A stretch of 64,000 nucleotides of DNA, taken from the NCBI GenBank assembly GCA_009760855.2, contig WPIO01000232.1:1-64000 (forward strand), written 5' to 3'. Below the pieces are notes generated by a model. The model saw nothing but the letters and a program-made list of their open reading frames with translations, did not search any database and had not been told where the DNA came from. Position numbers and translations under genes: made by a program. Source of the stretch: Cristatella mucedo. Its lineage: Eukaryota; Bryozoa; Phylactolaemata; Cristatellidae. Positions 34,376 through 46,344 of this stretch are shown piece by piece; position 1 is the stretch's first letter; the number at the start of each line of letters is the position of its first letter.

Positions 34376-34948
34376 GTTTAATGCTCATAATCAATGCTAT
34401 TGTTTACATTTATTAATGATACATTTTCTGTTCAATATTACAGTTTTTCTGTTAGCCCCCCAAAGCCCCCTGATGATTTCCGTAATTTTTCTCTGTATTT
34501 ACTTATATATATATACTATGGCTATATTTTGCACCAATTATAACGAATTTAATCTCTAGCAGTTTAAGTCACTGCTTGGCATTTACTGTTCAGTGCTGCA
34601 AGCGTCCACGTTTTGATTATTTATTCTCTCCCTCTCGTCAGATCAACTACTAGGCACTTTTAAGATTACATTGTCATGATTCTCTCCCACTTCGTCATGC
34701 TTCTCTCCCACAAGCTTCCATGGGGTTTAATTACTTTCTACTGCATACAGTGTCGGCCGGCGTCAGCTTTGGCAGTCTTTCTTTCCAAAAACACACATTC
34801 GGCAAACAAGATTATAAAACACCTGAAAATTAAACCAGATTATTGGTTTTAGGCCAACCTAGTAATGTTTAGAAACAGGGTATCTTCAAAACTAATTTTG
34901 CCTTCTCGGAAGGTACCCCACCGAACTGCTACCCGATTATTATAGGGC
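34376..34948. other. No recognised feature
   Basis: AT-rich intronic DNA. The short TTCTCTCCCACTTCGTCATG / TTCTCTCCCACAAGC phrases at 34680-34715 form a small local duplication. Confidence 0.4.
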
Positions 34949-35115
34949 TTGTGGTCAGCCTCAATGGTACGCAAATTAAGATGGTTGCTTTTCCTGACCT
35001 TGGTCCCAAGGTAGTGGGTGTGAATCCTGCCATCCTGGGCAAACCTTTATCGCCATTGCAAGCTGTAGTGACAGCCGTCAATGTTCTTCTGTCACTATAT
35101 AAAATAAGCTAATTA
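34949..35115 (+). mobile_element. SINE1 copy, diverged
   Basis: The head GCTTTTCCTGACCTTGGTCC, a degraded B box (GGGTGTGAATCC) and the tail CTGTCACTATATAAAATAAG are recognisable. Confidence 0.7.
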
Positions 35116-35264
35116 ATCAAATAGTACCATAGTCAGTTTTAATTAATGTTGAGACAGTGCCTGAAGTCCAATAATTGACGACATTTAAAAAGAAATTGAG
35201 ACTGCCTCTGTTTCTGATATAGTCACCTAGGTAGTTAAGCATTATCATCATTGTGCTTATTGGA

Positions 35265-36000
35265 GATTACTGGTTCTTCAGACGGTCAAGAAATGAGCGA
35301 AACTGCCTGTTCCTAGATTTTTCAATGTGAATATTGAAGTCTCCAGCAATCATTAGCGGCCTGTCACTAAAAAATATTGTAGTGAGGAATTCAGAAAACT
35401 CCCTGATAAAGAAGTTTAAGCAGGCGAAGAGAGGTGGGTGTATCACAAGATTTAGAGGTGCTGTCCTAAATGTAAAAACATAGGCTGATTTAACAGCCTC
35501 TTTTCTGTAGCGGCAGACGCACCTTTACGGTTATCCCCACCACATGCAGGAGCGATATAGAACCGCCCACTGCAGGATTCTGATGGACAACCTTGGGCCC
35601 AAGATCGTGTAAAGGAAGCGTCATCCCTAGTGTGCCATGGCGGCTCGTCTGATTGCAGCTGATTCAAACATTGGCCCATGCACAACTGCATATCTAATAA
35701 CCAAAAGATTGACGTGAAACAATAAAAACCTCAGCACCAACCCCTTCATAACGCATTGACAGAGATATTGAGAAGCCTTGTGGGGTGGCCTCAGATATAT
35801 AGCTACCTAAACCGGGAGACACACAGGTTTTGGTAAGCTGAAGTGCATGCAACTTTTCCTAGACAGCCAGATCGCATTTAGTCAACCTTGTGGTTTTTAG
35901 AGAGCAGGTATTTAGCATGTGGAATTGAAGAGGTCATCCAACAACTGAGGGGCACCGATTCACTGGCTTGCAATCAAGTCAGTATTAGTCGGCTAGGTGG
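35265..36000 (-). pseudogene. LINE endonuclease fragment, antisense, split by SINE1
   Basis: On the minus strand 35450-35265 is an open frame with FSEFLTTIFFSDRPLMIAGD, FNIHIE and FRSFLDRL. The AGDFNIH motif is part of the apurinic-type endonuclease active site of non-LTR retrotransposons. The upstream part of the domain is decayed within 35650-36000. The frame ends where SINE1 (35481-35648) is inserted. Whether it belongs to LINE A or B cannot be told, as neither has an endonuclease elsewhere in the window. Confidence 0.65.
35481..35648 (-). mobile_element. SINE1 copy inside LINE endonuclease
   Basis: Antisense. CAGCCTCTTTTCTGTAGCGG is the tail, GCAGGATTCTGATGG the damaged B box, and GTGTGCCATGGCGGCTCG the head. 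Confidence 0.75.
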
Positions 36001-36389
36001 ACCAGGATTTCGAACTTTAATTAGACCATAGTAATGGTCGCCGGTCACGTCTTACAACGTTCTTTGGTACGGCAGGCAAGCTAATACGGCTGCGAGTGCT
36101 AATCAGTGCTTTAAACTGACGTAGGTTTGATAGCTACCCTTTCGATAGGGTGAACACAGGATGCAAGGATTTTCTAACCGACCCACAGAAGAAGGCCCAA
36201 CGGTAGTTATCGACTAATGACGATATCGCCCCTAGTACTAAGCAGGTCCTGTTTAGAAAAAAATAATATGTTCGAGGAAAGCTCAGGAGTTGCAGCAAAG
36301 ATTGCCGAGGAATACCTTAGGGTATCACTGGGATGTCATGTGAAGGACAGCACCGAGCATACAGTCCCCCAAGGCCACTATCTAGCATA

Positions 36390-37850
36390 ATGTACCACTT
36401 AGGTTTAGTTCAAAACGTCAATCATACCACTCACGTCGGTGGGCAGTATCCTAGATCTAGTGATCATTACGGAGGTCTGCCACACTGACCTTGAGGTGTG
36501 CCATCTGACCCTCTCTGATGATTTTTCGGTAGCTTTTATTCTTCCTGCTCTATTGTACTTCCAGGCTAATGTCGAGAGTGTTTGGCTACTTAAGTTAAAC
36601 AAGAATTGACCAGGGTAATCTTTTTCAAATCTGAATGTGATGCTTTTCTTCTTAATCTGAACCCAGACTCAATCGACAACCTTGATACCCTTACTTCTGC
36701 AGTAAACTTGACACTTAGGAGTGCTCGTAACGACCATGCTCATGTACGTTTTGACCTTTTTGGAGTATTAGAGATTCCTTTCAATTTTCAAAATAAAAAT
36801 TCAAAACACGCCCTGATTATAGGTCTGGATTACCCGAAAGCTTAAACAAGCAATGTTTCTTTTTCACTCTAAAGCTGAAGTAATTCCTGTCGGGCCCAAA
36901 ACAGATTGTTAACAAGGTATACAATTTACTGGCAAATGCTGAGAGGTCTTACTCCCCCGACTATTAGCAGCTGAAAAGTTGCCAGCCCTCTCTGCTGAAA
37001 AGATTGTGCACAACCGAAACTCAATGGAGCCCCCTCTAATTAAATCAATTGGTAAATTGCAACCAGTATTCATTTTTTTCCTGAAAAGGATTTTCCGAGA
37101 TTTCCACGTGGGCTGTGACTGCTTTGATTAGCTCTAGTAAAAAGGCTCATTTTCCAGAAGACCTGGCTCCATCATCGCTTTGATCTTCACTAGCAGACCA
37201 ACTTAAACCTGCCTTAACTGAGATTGTTCAAGCTTGCTGGAAAAATTGGATCCTACCCAAGTCTTTCAAATCGGCAATCGTTGGACCGATAGTTGAAAAT
37301 CCCGATTTGGATACAGAGATCCCTGCAAACTATCGCCCTTAATCTTAATGATTTTGTCAAAAATTCTTGAAGAATTGTCGCTAAGATGCTGTTAGCACAT
37401 ATTAAAAATAACTAAATGACCGACAAAATTCAATCGGGGTTCAAAAGGCAGCACCCCACTTGAACTGCTCTCTCCTAGGTTTGCAATGGCATCATATGTA
37501 GCAACGATGATGGGAATGTCACTTCCCAGGGTCAGCACTATCAGCTGTCGTCTTACTTTGATCATGATATCCTTCTCTAACAATTTAGAACAGCAATTGG
37601 TCTGGCAGAGGAGGCTCTGGCCTGCTTGAAGACGATCTTCTCCAATCGTGTTCAAATCGTGCTGTGTGAGGGTCAGGTCTCACCTACGAGACCGGTCACC
37701 TGTGAAGTCCCTCAAGAGTCCATCCTCGGTCCCTTGCTTTTACTTATGTATACTCAATCTCTGAAAATAGTTATCAAGGGAAAAAATATATAAACTAGTT
37801 TTTATGCTGAAGAAAGTCAGCCGTATTTGTCATATCCGGTCTAATCTGTT
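36390..37850 (+). pseudogene. LINE endonuclease C-terminus to RT palm, decayed
   Basis: In order, the plus strand shows NVNHTTHVGG, then one frame over LDLVIITEVC (the endonuclease THxxGxxLDLV motif), SDDF where SDH is usual, and a linker. Fingers pieces follow (FKSAIVGPIVENPD, PANYRPL, ILSKILEE, QSGFKRQHP), then VTCEVPQESILGPLLLLMYT, then FYAEE in place of YADD at about 37800. Active-site aspartates are changed and several frameshifts are present. Orientation is opposite to the endonuclease half at 35265-36000. Confidence 0.65.
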
Positions 37851-38466
37851 TTTGTAATCGAGCCTTCAACTTCCTTCCATCTAGCGTGTCAAAATCGTTT
37901 TTTCTGTATGGATGGTTATTATGTACGAAAAACTCATGTCTTTTGAGTCTTACCAAATTCAGATAAATGCTCTCATTATTTTACCATAGGCTCATTACAA
38001 ACCTTTCTCTAATCTATGTCGCTTTTCTAAGCATTGTTTTGCTCGTGTGATTCAGCTTGAGTCAGTAGCCAGAGGTCAAGAACAGTCAATCTTTACTCAT
38101 AGCTGAAAGTCTTTTGACCGAATTAATTAGGCCCGTGCAGTTTTGAACACTCTGGAGACGAACTTGTCATTCTAAGTTATACATTGGACGTCTCACTACT
38201 TCTCACCGACTTGCTCCTTTCCTAAAAATGGTGAACATCGACTCTATGGATTCGACGTCATCCTTAGGTCTCCTAATTTTCTGACTCCAGAGCATCTTTT
38301 GTAGGTTCTCGCAATGCAGACTTACTTGAATTGTAAGACCTTGCCTTAAACTAACCTAAATTTTTTTATGATAGCCCTTTGTGTATTGTTTCGTAAAGTC
38401 TGGGTAACGACACTCACCTCCTGACATTTGTGAAGAGTCTAAAAGCTCACCTCGCCTTATAGTAGA
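37851..38466. other. Decayed LINE-like continuation, not resolved
   Basis: Faint matches to the C-terminal reverse-transcriptase module (TTCTCACCGACTTGCTCCTTTCC near 38200 in place of the usual leucine-rich motif) suggest the element above continues, but no frame survives. Confidence 0.35.
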
Positions 38467-38635
38467 TCAGTGAGCAGTCACAGCACACTATGTAAGGCAG
38501 TTGCTTTCACGACCTTGGTCCTGGGGTCGTGGGTTCAATTCCTGCTTTGGGCGATCGTTTATCGCCACTGAAAGCAGTGGTGATAGCCGTGCAGGCTCTT
38601 CTGTTCGCTATACAAAAAGGTGCTATTTAATAAAC
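38467..38635 (+). mobile_element. SINE1 copy
   Basis: The B box GGTTCAATTCC is at 38532. The tail CACTGAAAGCAGTGGTGATAG and CGCTATACAAAAAGGTGC are present. Confidence 0.85.
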
Positions 38636-39356
38636 TGCGTTTTACTTTAGTGTATTCCAGGATCCACATGATGTTTCTTTTGCATTTTTCTTAATACCGG
38701 CACTGACCATGTTATCACTATCCATATAATGAGTAGTCAACGACTTGTATGTTACCAAACGATATTTAGTGTTGCTGGGTCTAAAACATACGAAAAGTGA
38801 CTAATGTGTGCTTAAAACATACATATTTATTTTAGTTAGTAATATAGGCATTAGCAGACTCATGCTGGCCTAGTGAAATGGTTAAGACGGAACACTATTA
38901 TTTTTTTAATTATTTTTAAAATGCACATAACTCAACCTTATACATTAAAAATCTTCCAAGGATTTTGAAAGTACCGGAAGGAAGATCGTTGCATCTCCTA
39001 CTGCTACCAAGGATACAAATTATATGTATGCAGCATTGGTATTGATGGATCAAAGGGAATTCAATACTTATTTATAATTAAATATTGAGTTATTTCCTGA
39101 TCACTTAAGTTGGAACAGCAATTTGCTTAGGTGCTACTTATTTATGCCGTTTGATTTACCGGTTCTTGAAATCTCTGAATAACTACTTAGTAATAGATGA
39201 AATTCTACATAAACTTCGATCTCGTACAGATACACACCACTTTCAGTGAAAGAAGTTGTGTAGTCCAGATAATACTTTACAATATTTACTTTTTTTATGA
39301 AAAATAGACTGTATCAAATATTCGCTACATTTTGTTATTCTATTTTGAATTTGTAG
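38636..39356. other. No recognised feature apart from a short SINE2 head
   Basis: GGCCTAGTGAAATGGTTAAG at 38868 resembles a SINE2 A-box region. The rest is AT-rich intron. Confidence 0.35.
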
Positions 39357-39396
39357 ATGGACGTGTGACTCCGGAAAAAAACTTTAAAAAAATCAG
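39357..39396 (+). CDS. Candidate cytoplasmic-tail exon of the lectin gene
   Basis: The acceptor TATTTTGAATTTGTAG| is pyrimidine-rich and the donor ATCAG|GTAATT is good. The 40 bases enter in phase 1, compatible with the membrane exon, and leave in phase 2. They encode a basic segment GRVTPEKNFKK, suited to a membrane-proximal cytoplasmic tail. Confidence 0.4.
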
Positions 39397-40242
39397 GTAA
39401 TTCCTGTTGCGGTAAAAGCATACATTTGAAACTTTTACTTCTATATAATGTTGGCATTTCAATTTCTAAGCGGCAAAAACTTTACAAACTTTCAAAAATA
39501 ATCTCAGTTATTGGCGACTTTTAAGTTTTGTTATTACACGAAGAACAGACTTCGTTATGCAAGGACGCCAAGCTTTTTTTAAATGAGAATATTTTTGGTA
39601 GAGTTGTAATCAAATGTCTTGCATGAAACATTAATTTTAAAGTTTCTTCACTGAAATGGGGCACATTGATAACCCATATATATTGCATTGGACAGCTGCT
39701 GACAGATTTTTATACAGATCAAAGCTTAAATAGATTATTAGACTCCACACCAAATTTATCGTGGTGAATAAAGCACGGGAATCCTTGTAACTGGTGTGAA
39801 AAAAGGTGCGAAATGTTTTATTTTTTGCAGGAAGGTTTTTTAGTTATACTTCATATTTTTACTCTTACTATGATAAATGTCTGTAGGATTTAAAAACTAT
39901 GAAGAAATGTCTTGCTACACTATTAAAGTATGATTTAGAAACATTCTTAATAATTGCTTATTAAAAGTAAGATGATTACAAAAGAAAAAATCAGTCAGGC
40001 TGCATCCATCAAAAGTAAAACTCTACTAAGTACTTTATTTTAAGGTTTACACAATGATTACAAACCTGTTGTTTTAATGACTTTATATAGGACCTTAAAC
40101 AGTGGAATGACAATACACGATTGTCACGGATAATATTTCTATATATAGATACACACACATGTGAGCTCACCCCCATGCAGACTCACATATACATAATTTT
40201 AAATATATATATACATATATATATATTTATATTTATAATTAT
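39397..40242. other. No recognised gene; AT-rich repeats at right
   Basis: Very AT-rich. 40196-40240 is a broken (TA)n tract leading into the inverted repeat. Confidence 0.5.
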
Positions 40243-40350
40243 TAGCCATTCTCAAGCACAATGTTTCATATATATATATATATGTGTGTGTATATATATG
40301 TGTATATATTTATATATATATATATGAAACATTGTGCTTGAGAATGGCTA
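40243..40350. repeat. Perfect 26-bp inverted repeat around a TA/TG core
   Basis: The left arm 40243-40268 and right arm 40325-40350 are exact reverse complements and extend into TA repeats. A core of about 56 bases of TA/TG lies between them. TTAT stands on both outer sides. The structure could be a very short foldback element or a cruciform-forming palindrome. Confidence 0.9.
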
Positions 40351-41704
40351 TTATATACTTCATCGTTGCCCCATAAGTTCAAGTACTATGCAACTCACAT
40401 AATATCATGAAATCGCAATCATACATGTGGATATTGTCCTTAAGATCTATGAGAACTTACTCTCTCCACGAGCGTTTTAAATTTCCTGGAGTACTGGCAT
40501 TGTTCAAGAGTCAACTACCATCATTTTCTATTCTTAAACCTTCATGACCACACCATGTGTGTCTCTGGGATAAAGTTCAGCAGGACCATTGAGAGGTATC
40601 ATGCACTGAATCATGGATAGGTAATCCAGGCATTGCATTCGTAACAAAAGATCAGCACTCAGGCGTGCTGTAAAATGTGAGCAAAACTTGTCGTTCTCCA
40701 CAAAGAACTTATCGCACAAAATTGCTGATGCCGGTACTAACCGTATGCGTAGTTTGATATCGAGGAAAACTCCTTAGACTAATTACCAGTTATTTCTTAC
40801 ATTTTCGTCAAGTTCTATATGGTAATGCGTATGACATTGAGTCTGCTGGCAGAATAGGGAGGTGGACTAATGCTTTGAAGGTACCTTCAGCTGTCTGTGT
40901 AGAACAGATTTATAAAGCCTTCCAGGAAGCCATAATACCATATTTAATATTCCTTACGAGTATAGGCAGAAGATATAAGCTACTAGTAGATAGCAAACAA
41001 TTGAGGAGTATCTCATTTTCTGACATTCCTTCGACAGCGTTGGCTGGAAATTTGGAAAGCATGTTCAAATGAGATCTATTTAGTATAGGAATGCATATAT
41101 TCAGTTATACCAACTGTAGTGTACATCCCTTTAGAAACTAAGCATCTAGCTATTTCAAGGCCTCCGTAGGAAGGAACAACTATATATGTGGCCCTGCTTT
41201 TGCGATATCTCATCCACCTGACTCCTACAACTCGCCCACCACTTGTAGTTTTACAAGCCTGAGCAACACGAGGCTCATTTAAAATTAGTGGGACACTCTA
41301 AAGCTAGGCCTGCAAGTAAAGGGCATCACCACTACATGTGACCCCCAGTTTCACTGATCCGCGTTGGCTTACTATCAAGTAGCGTTTAACCAATTTCCCC
41401 TCACGTGTACTAGCTCTCCGTCAAGCAACGTAGCAACTGGTTGCTTTTCTCAAGTTCGGGTAACTCCATTCTTTTTTAAACTTGCCTTGAAGAAGACTTC
41501 AAAATGTGACATTGCATCCCATCACCTGCTCGTGCGAAGCCAATACTTTAGCACTGCTGCCAAGAGTGCTCAAATCCTTTTGATAGCGAGGGGGCCTGAT
41601 GCTTGTATGATCGAGCCGCTTCGTGACTGACTTTGCTTTATTTCAGGTATTGGCATCAAAAAAGTGCAGCTAAAACCCATCTTTGTGTCTCAGCATTTTC
41701 TAGG
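40351..41704. other. No confident feature
   Basis: A 65-codon frame (40875-41072) and an 88-codon frame (41364-41630) match no family I know. A strong acceptor-like site, CTGACTTTGCTTTATTTCAG ending at 41646, is followed by only about 22 open codons in the phase that would fit the lectin tail. Confidence 0.4.
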
Positions 41705-41805
41705 TCTGTGTGAAACACTAATTTACAAAACTCTCCTGCGTAACACCCACATGGTCTTTATAACTTTATGGAGTTACAGACGGATATACTTTATATTACA
41801 TTAAT
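41705..41805 (+). mobile_element. LINE A 3' terminal fragment
   Basis: Only the hairpin region is present: CTCCTGCGTAACACCCACAT, GGAGTTACAGACGGATA, then TATTACATTA. Confidence 0.75.
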
Positions 41806-42002
41806 TTAGTCTGCCTGTAACCAGTAGCACGGCTGATATGTAACTGCAAATTTGACATGACTTCATTAAAAAATTCCGGCCTGCACTGAAAACATTTGTT
41901 TACGCAAGGGCGTTCGAAATTTCTTATTCCAGCCATTAACAAGAGTTAGTCTTATTACCATACAGAGAATATTTGCTTTACAATGAAGCACAATTTTAGG
42001 TT

Positions 42003-42100
42003 GCCTTTCATAAGACTTCGCCGTAAATGTAAAGCGTCTAGAAAAAGATTGAGTCCGGAGGGTGCTGTATTAAGTGTATTATTAATACTATTATGATTAA
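42003..42100 (+). mobile_element. LINE B 3' terminal fragment
   Basis: AAATGTAAAGCGTCTAGAAA, GATTGAGTCCGGAGGGTGC, then an ATTATTAATACTATT tail. Confidence 0.7.
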
Positions 42101-42149
42101 ATGACGAACTTTATAGAGGCTGGCTCGGAATATTTAAAGGTCAATACTA

Positions 42150-42350
42150 ATGAGTCGTGACGGCTCAGTAGGTACGGCGGTTGCTTTTCACGACCTCGGC
42201 CCCGAGGTCGTGGGTTCGAATCCTATGGTGGGCGATCCTGTATCGCCACTGCAAGTGGTGGTGATAGCCGTATAGGCTCTTCTTTCGCTAGGCAAAAAGA
42301 GGCTGCTAAATCAGCTAGTATTATTTTATTATTATTATTATTATTACTAA
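42150..42350 (+). mobile_element. SINE1 copy with (ATT)n tail
   Basis: Near-consensus: GAGTCGTGACGGCTCAGTAG head, B box GGTTCGAATCC at 42213, complete tail, followed by TTATTATTATTATTATTA. Confidence 0.9.
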
Positions 42351-43259
42351 AGAGGATGCTGTTATAAAATGACCAGGCTAATAAATAGTAACAGAGAAGA
42401 TAGCAATAAATTTATATATTGTTAGTAACCTAAAGCTAATACTAAAAAACATTTCACATATGTTGTCGTCATATAATCCTTTTTACAAACTGTTCAGGTG
42501 TCAGAAAGTCGACATACGCTATTAAACTTGTTGATATACACGCCGGGCTTTCAAGCAGGTTTTCATTTGCATTCTGGCTTTGTTATAATTAAACTGCCTT
42601 GAATCTAGTAATAATTCATAAAAGAAACAATTAAGATTAGTATTATATGTCCTTCTTGACCTGGAGAGCACTTTAGGAGTTGGGTTTTGTGTTTCCATTG
42701 GATAATGGTAATTTTAATTTAGTTTTATTAGAAGTAGCTGTATTTTTTTCTAGTCAACGAGCTGCCTCATATATTACAGGCTCTTCGATGACCCTACGTT
42801 TTTAGGTATATTTATCTCTTACTACGTTCGGTTTTGCCGATATTTGGGTACTTGCTTTCGTAGTGCAATAACTTAACGGATAGCTATTACGATTTCAGCT
42901 CCGAGCACTGAAGTTTAAGTCTGTTATTTATTTTACTAAATGATTAGTCTTTAATGGAAGTCCAAGTATCTTCATAAAGTGTACGCTTTCTTTTTACGAT
43001 ATTTCATGTTTTCGCATGCTTTTATAACAGTTAGAATAAGACTTTAAGCATTATACTCCTTATTAGAAGACGATGTCTTTTGCAAATTTTGGGGAAATTT
43101 AGAGTTAATTTCACTGATTTATTCTTGGTCCTTAGCAATAAACCTGTAAGTCCCTATTTTGGCATACATAGAAGTACATGGGTGATTTTTATATTAAAGT
43201 AACATTGTTCTGTAATTAAAACCTTCCGGCAACAAGTAATAATCCTCGTTGTATTTAAG
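42351..43259. other. No confident feature
   Basis: AT-rich. An acceptor-like TTTTTACAAACTGTTCAG ends at 42498 before about 20 open codons, but no matching downstream phase was found. Confidence 0.35.
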
Positions 43260-43360
43260 AGGCGGCTCATTTAAAAAAGGCAGCGATAGAAATTGATACG
43301 TTCTGCGATGCTATGAATAACTTTCAGCCTTACTCGCCGGTCTGTCAGTGCAAAGAGAAA
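43260..43360 (+). CDS. Candidate exon, alternative lectin tail part 1
   Basis: Between CGTTGTATTTAAG| and AGAAA|GTAAGT (a consensus donor), 101 bases enter in phase 1 and leave in phase 0. They encode KKAAIEIDTFCDAMNNFQP followed by a Cys-rich end (VCQCKEK). The phase fits directly after the membrane exon. No known domain is recognised. Confidence 0.3.
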
Positions 43361-43497
43361 GTAAGTAGGTTTTTCGAAAAGTATTAAAATTTAATAAATG
43401 TGCATTGCCGATAATTAAAACAATAAAAATTGCGACGATTATACGATTCAATGGCAACTAATAATAATATTATTACCACAATCAATAAAGTCTACTC

Positions 43498-43647
43498 ATA
43501 GCGTGGCTATGGATGACATGATAAGGGTCAGCGTGAAAGTGCGAATAGTGGCAGCATGCACAGGGTCAGCCTACATAAGGATGCAAAGGATGATGACAAG
43601 AACCCAGCAAATTCCATCATAAATACGAATGTTTTCAATTGTTCTTA
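43498..43647 (-). mobile_element. LINE B 3' untranslated fragment
   Basis: GATGACATGATAAGGGTCAGC and GTGGCAGCATGCACAGGGTC match the antisense 3' region. It is cut off by the tail of the next LINE B copy. Confidence 0.65.
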
Positions 43648-44860
43648 ATAATAATAAAGTAATACACTCAATTAAGCGCCTCACTGAACTCAATCTCTTT
43701 CCGTGCACTTTACATTTTCTGCAAAGGGAAACGCGAAAGAATGGTGAGTAATAGCATGCTTGATAAAAAGCATGAATAACATGGTTAGGGGTAACATACA
43801 AAGTGTCAGCATCCAAGTGAGGTTAGTGGCAGCATGCACAGTGTCAGCATGCCTAAGCGCATAAACGGCGAATCACAGGTACCCACTAAATGCTGTCCTA
43901 AACAGATGCGTTTTAACATCTTTTTAATTGTGGTGATGTCATTGGATGTTGTGAAGCAAGTCGGAAGTAAATTCCAGGCTCTGGGAGCATATGAAATAAA
44001 TGCACGTTCTCCAAAGGACTTGAGGCTTGCACCAGGTATTATCAAACTGTTGGCTTCTGACAAGCGGGTGGTACGATGCTTGGCCTGGTGGGGGAGTAGA
44101 TCTGAGAGATAGGCTGGAGCCAAAGAATGAAGTGACCTATAAGTGAGCGACAAAACCTTGAATTCGATCCGTCGCTTGACTGAGAGCCAGTGCAGGTCGG
44201 CGAGAAGTGGTGTAATGTGGTAACTGCATCGCTCACGAGAGAAAGGCCTAGCTGGCACCAGCTTTAAGTGCCTGATTGCACATACCGGTAGGCCAGCAAG
44301 TAGTGAGTTACAAAAATCAAGGAGGTATCTCAGAAATGCATGGCCAGCTTAGATGGAATATCCCGATCTAAACGAGCATGGATTTTAGCGATGCTCTGTA
44401 GCTGAAAGTAGGCTCACTAGACTGAGGAGCTGGTGTGGTCGTCTAATGAAAGGTCACATTGGAACATGACACCTTGATTTTGTCCGGATTCAACAGGAGA
44501 TATGCCAGCAGAGCCCATTTGGAGCGTTAGCCTTTCAAATTTCTGAATCAGACTTGCTTTTCCCATAACTTGTAAGTTCATCAGCACTTAATTAAGGAAA
44601 ATTTGCTACCATCCATGTGCGGATGTTTTCAATATATGCAGAAAGGAAGTTGAGATACTTTGAGGTGCTCGAAGGCTTGGAGGGATCAAAGCAAAGGTAC
44701 AGCTTAATGTCATCTCCATGGAAATTAAAGCCTAGATTGTGCTTGGCAATCGCATCGGCAAGAGAGAGAGAGAGAGAGAGAGAGAGTATAAACCATGAAA
44801 TGCACCAGACCTAGCACGGAGCCCTTAGGTACCCCACATTTCAGATGTATCTCGGATGTT
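43648..44860 (-). mobile_element. LINE B copy
   Basis: An AATAATAATAAAG tail complement opens the copy. The C-terminal module reads on the minus strand (ITPLLADLHWLSVKRRIEFK). The copy runs to the VPQG region near 44840. A GA microsatellite lies inside its reverse-transcriptase region. Confidence 0.8.
44760..44787. repeat. (GA)n microsatellite within LINE B
   Basis: Thirteen or so GA units stand where other copies have GCAAGAGGCAGAGTATAAAC, so the repeat grew from coding sequence of the element. Confidence 0.9.
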
Positions 44861-44998
44861 CTTTGTCCATGTGGTCAAGTTAAGAGAAGCCCTGACAAAA
44901 GTCGGGAGGGAATTCCATACTTTGGGAGAATACAAACTAAATCCACAGCCTTGGAAGGATTGACGGTTTTTACTAGGTATAGGTGAACAGTTGTATTA
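44861..44998 (-). mobile_element. LINE B short fragment
   Basis: CATGTGGTCAAGTTAAGAG and GAATTCCATACTTTGGGAG match the 3' coding end, wedged between two other copies. Confidence 0.65.
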
Positions 44999-46160
44999 TC
45001 AATAATAATAATAATGATAATTCACTTGATAAAGCTCCCTCAGAGAACTAAATCTCTCTCTAGGCGCTTTACATTTGCTGTAAAGTGAAATGCAATTGAA
45101 TGGTAAGTAAAATCATGCTTGAAAAACTAACGAAATGAATAATATGGTTAGGGGTGACATGCACAGGGTCAGCATGCAAATGTGGTTAGTGGCAGCATGC
45201 ACAGTGTCAGCACGCGTAAGCACATCAAGGACGAATCACAGGGACCCACTAAATGCTGTCCTAAATAGGTGTATTTTTAGGTTCCTTTTAAATGTGGTCA
45301 GGTCAGGTGATGTTCTGACGGAGGTCGGGAGGCAGTTCCAAGCTGTTGGAGCATACGAATTAAATGCACGGTCTCCAAAGGATTTAAGGTTTGTACGAGG
45401 TTTTTGTAGACTGTTAGATTCCGAAAAGTGGGTGGTACGATGCTTGGCCTGATGGGGAAGTATATCTGAGAGATAGGCTGGAGCCAAAGAATGAAGTGAC
45501 CTACAAGTGAGCGACAAAACCTTTAAGTCAATCCGTTGTTTGACTGGTAGCCAGTGCAGGTCGGCGAGAAGTGGAGTAATGTGGCAACTGCGACGCATAC
45601 GGCAGACAAGTCTAGCTGCAGAGTTTTGCACCAGCTGCAATCGCCTGATCGCACATGCTGGTAGGCCAGTAAGCAGTGAGTCGCAGAAGTCGAGACGGGA
45701 TGTCACGAATGCATGGACCAACTTAGACGTGGTATCATCATCTAAACAAGCCCGAATTTTAGCAATGTTATGAAGCTAAAAATAGGCGGATTTGACTGTG
45801 GAGCTGATACGGTCGTCTAACGAGAGGTCGCTTTGGAATATGACACCTAGATTTCGAGCTGATTCAACTGGAGATATGCTTTAAGAGCCAATTTTGAGAG
45901 TCAGCCTTTCCAATCTCTGGATCACACTGGGTTTGCCCATGACTAGTAAGTTAGTTTTATCATCGTTTAGTTTTAGAAAATTTGCTGCGATCCATGTGCG
46001 GATGTCATCAATGCATGCAGCTAGTGAGTTTAGAGAATTTGAGGTGCTCGAAGTCTGGGAGGGATCAAAGCAAAGGTACAACTGAGTGTCATCCGCATGG
46101 AAGTGAAAGCCTAGATTGTGCTTTAGCAATCACATCAGCAAAAGGCAGAGCGATTGCTAC
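44999..46160 (-). mobile_element. LINE B copy, fairly well preserved
   Basis: A 161-codon frame (45721-45236) holds FVTSRLDFCDSLLTGLPACA, LADLHWLPVKQRIDLKVLSL and HLFRTAFSGSL. A second frame (46129-45881) holds the [12 protein letters not shown] box. The 3' tail (AATAATAATAATGATAAT) is at 45000. It is truncated within the palm domain at about 46160. Confidence 0.85.
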
Positions 46161-46242
46161 ATTGTGCATGGAGCTGTTTTTGTTAACCTATACCTTGTTA
46201 AATATTTCAAAACAAACTTCCTGATTATTTTTTCCTATTTAG

Positions 46243-46344
46243 GAACAAGTTGCAGTTTCGGCCGATTGTTGGACCTGCGGAAAACTGCAGTGCTACAACT
46301 CTTTTTTTAGTGCCAAGTACGCCTTAACTAAAACACAAATTTAA
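46243..46344 (+). CDS. Candidate terminal exon, alternative lectin tail part 2
   Basis: The acceptor TTTTTTCCTATTTAG| is strong. In phase 0 (matching the exit of 43260-43360) it is open for 33 codons (EQVAVSADCWTCGKLQCYNS onward) to TAA at 46342-46344. No domain is recognised. In the other phase (after 39396) it would also be open, for about 28 codons. This is a hypothesis only. Confidence 0.25.
   Translation, partial: EQVAVSADCWTCGKLQCYNSFFSAKYALTKTQI

Noticed and set aside
41647-41712. Strong acceptor followed by about 22 open codons
   Set aside because: No donor in a usable phase, and the sequence runs straight into a LINE A end.
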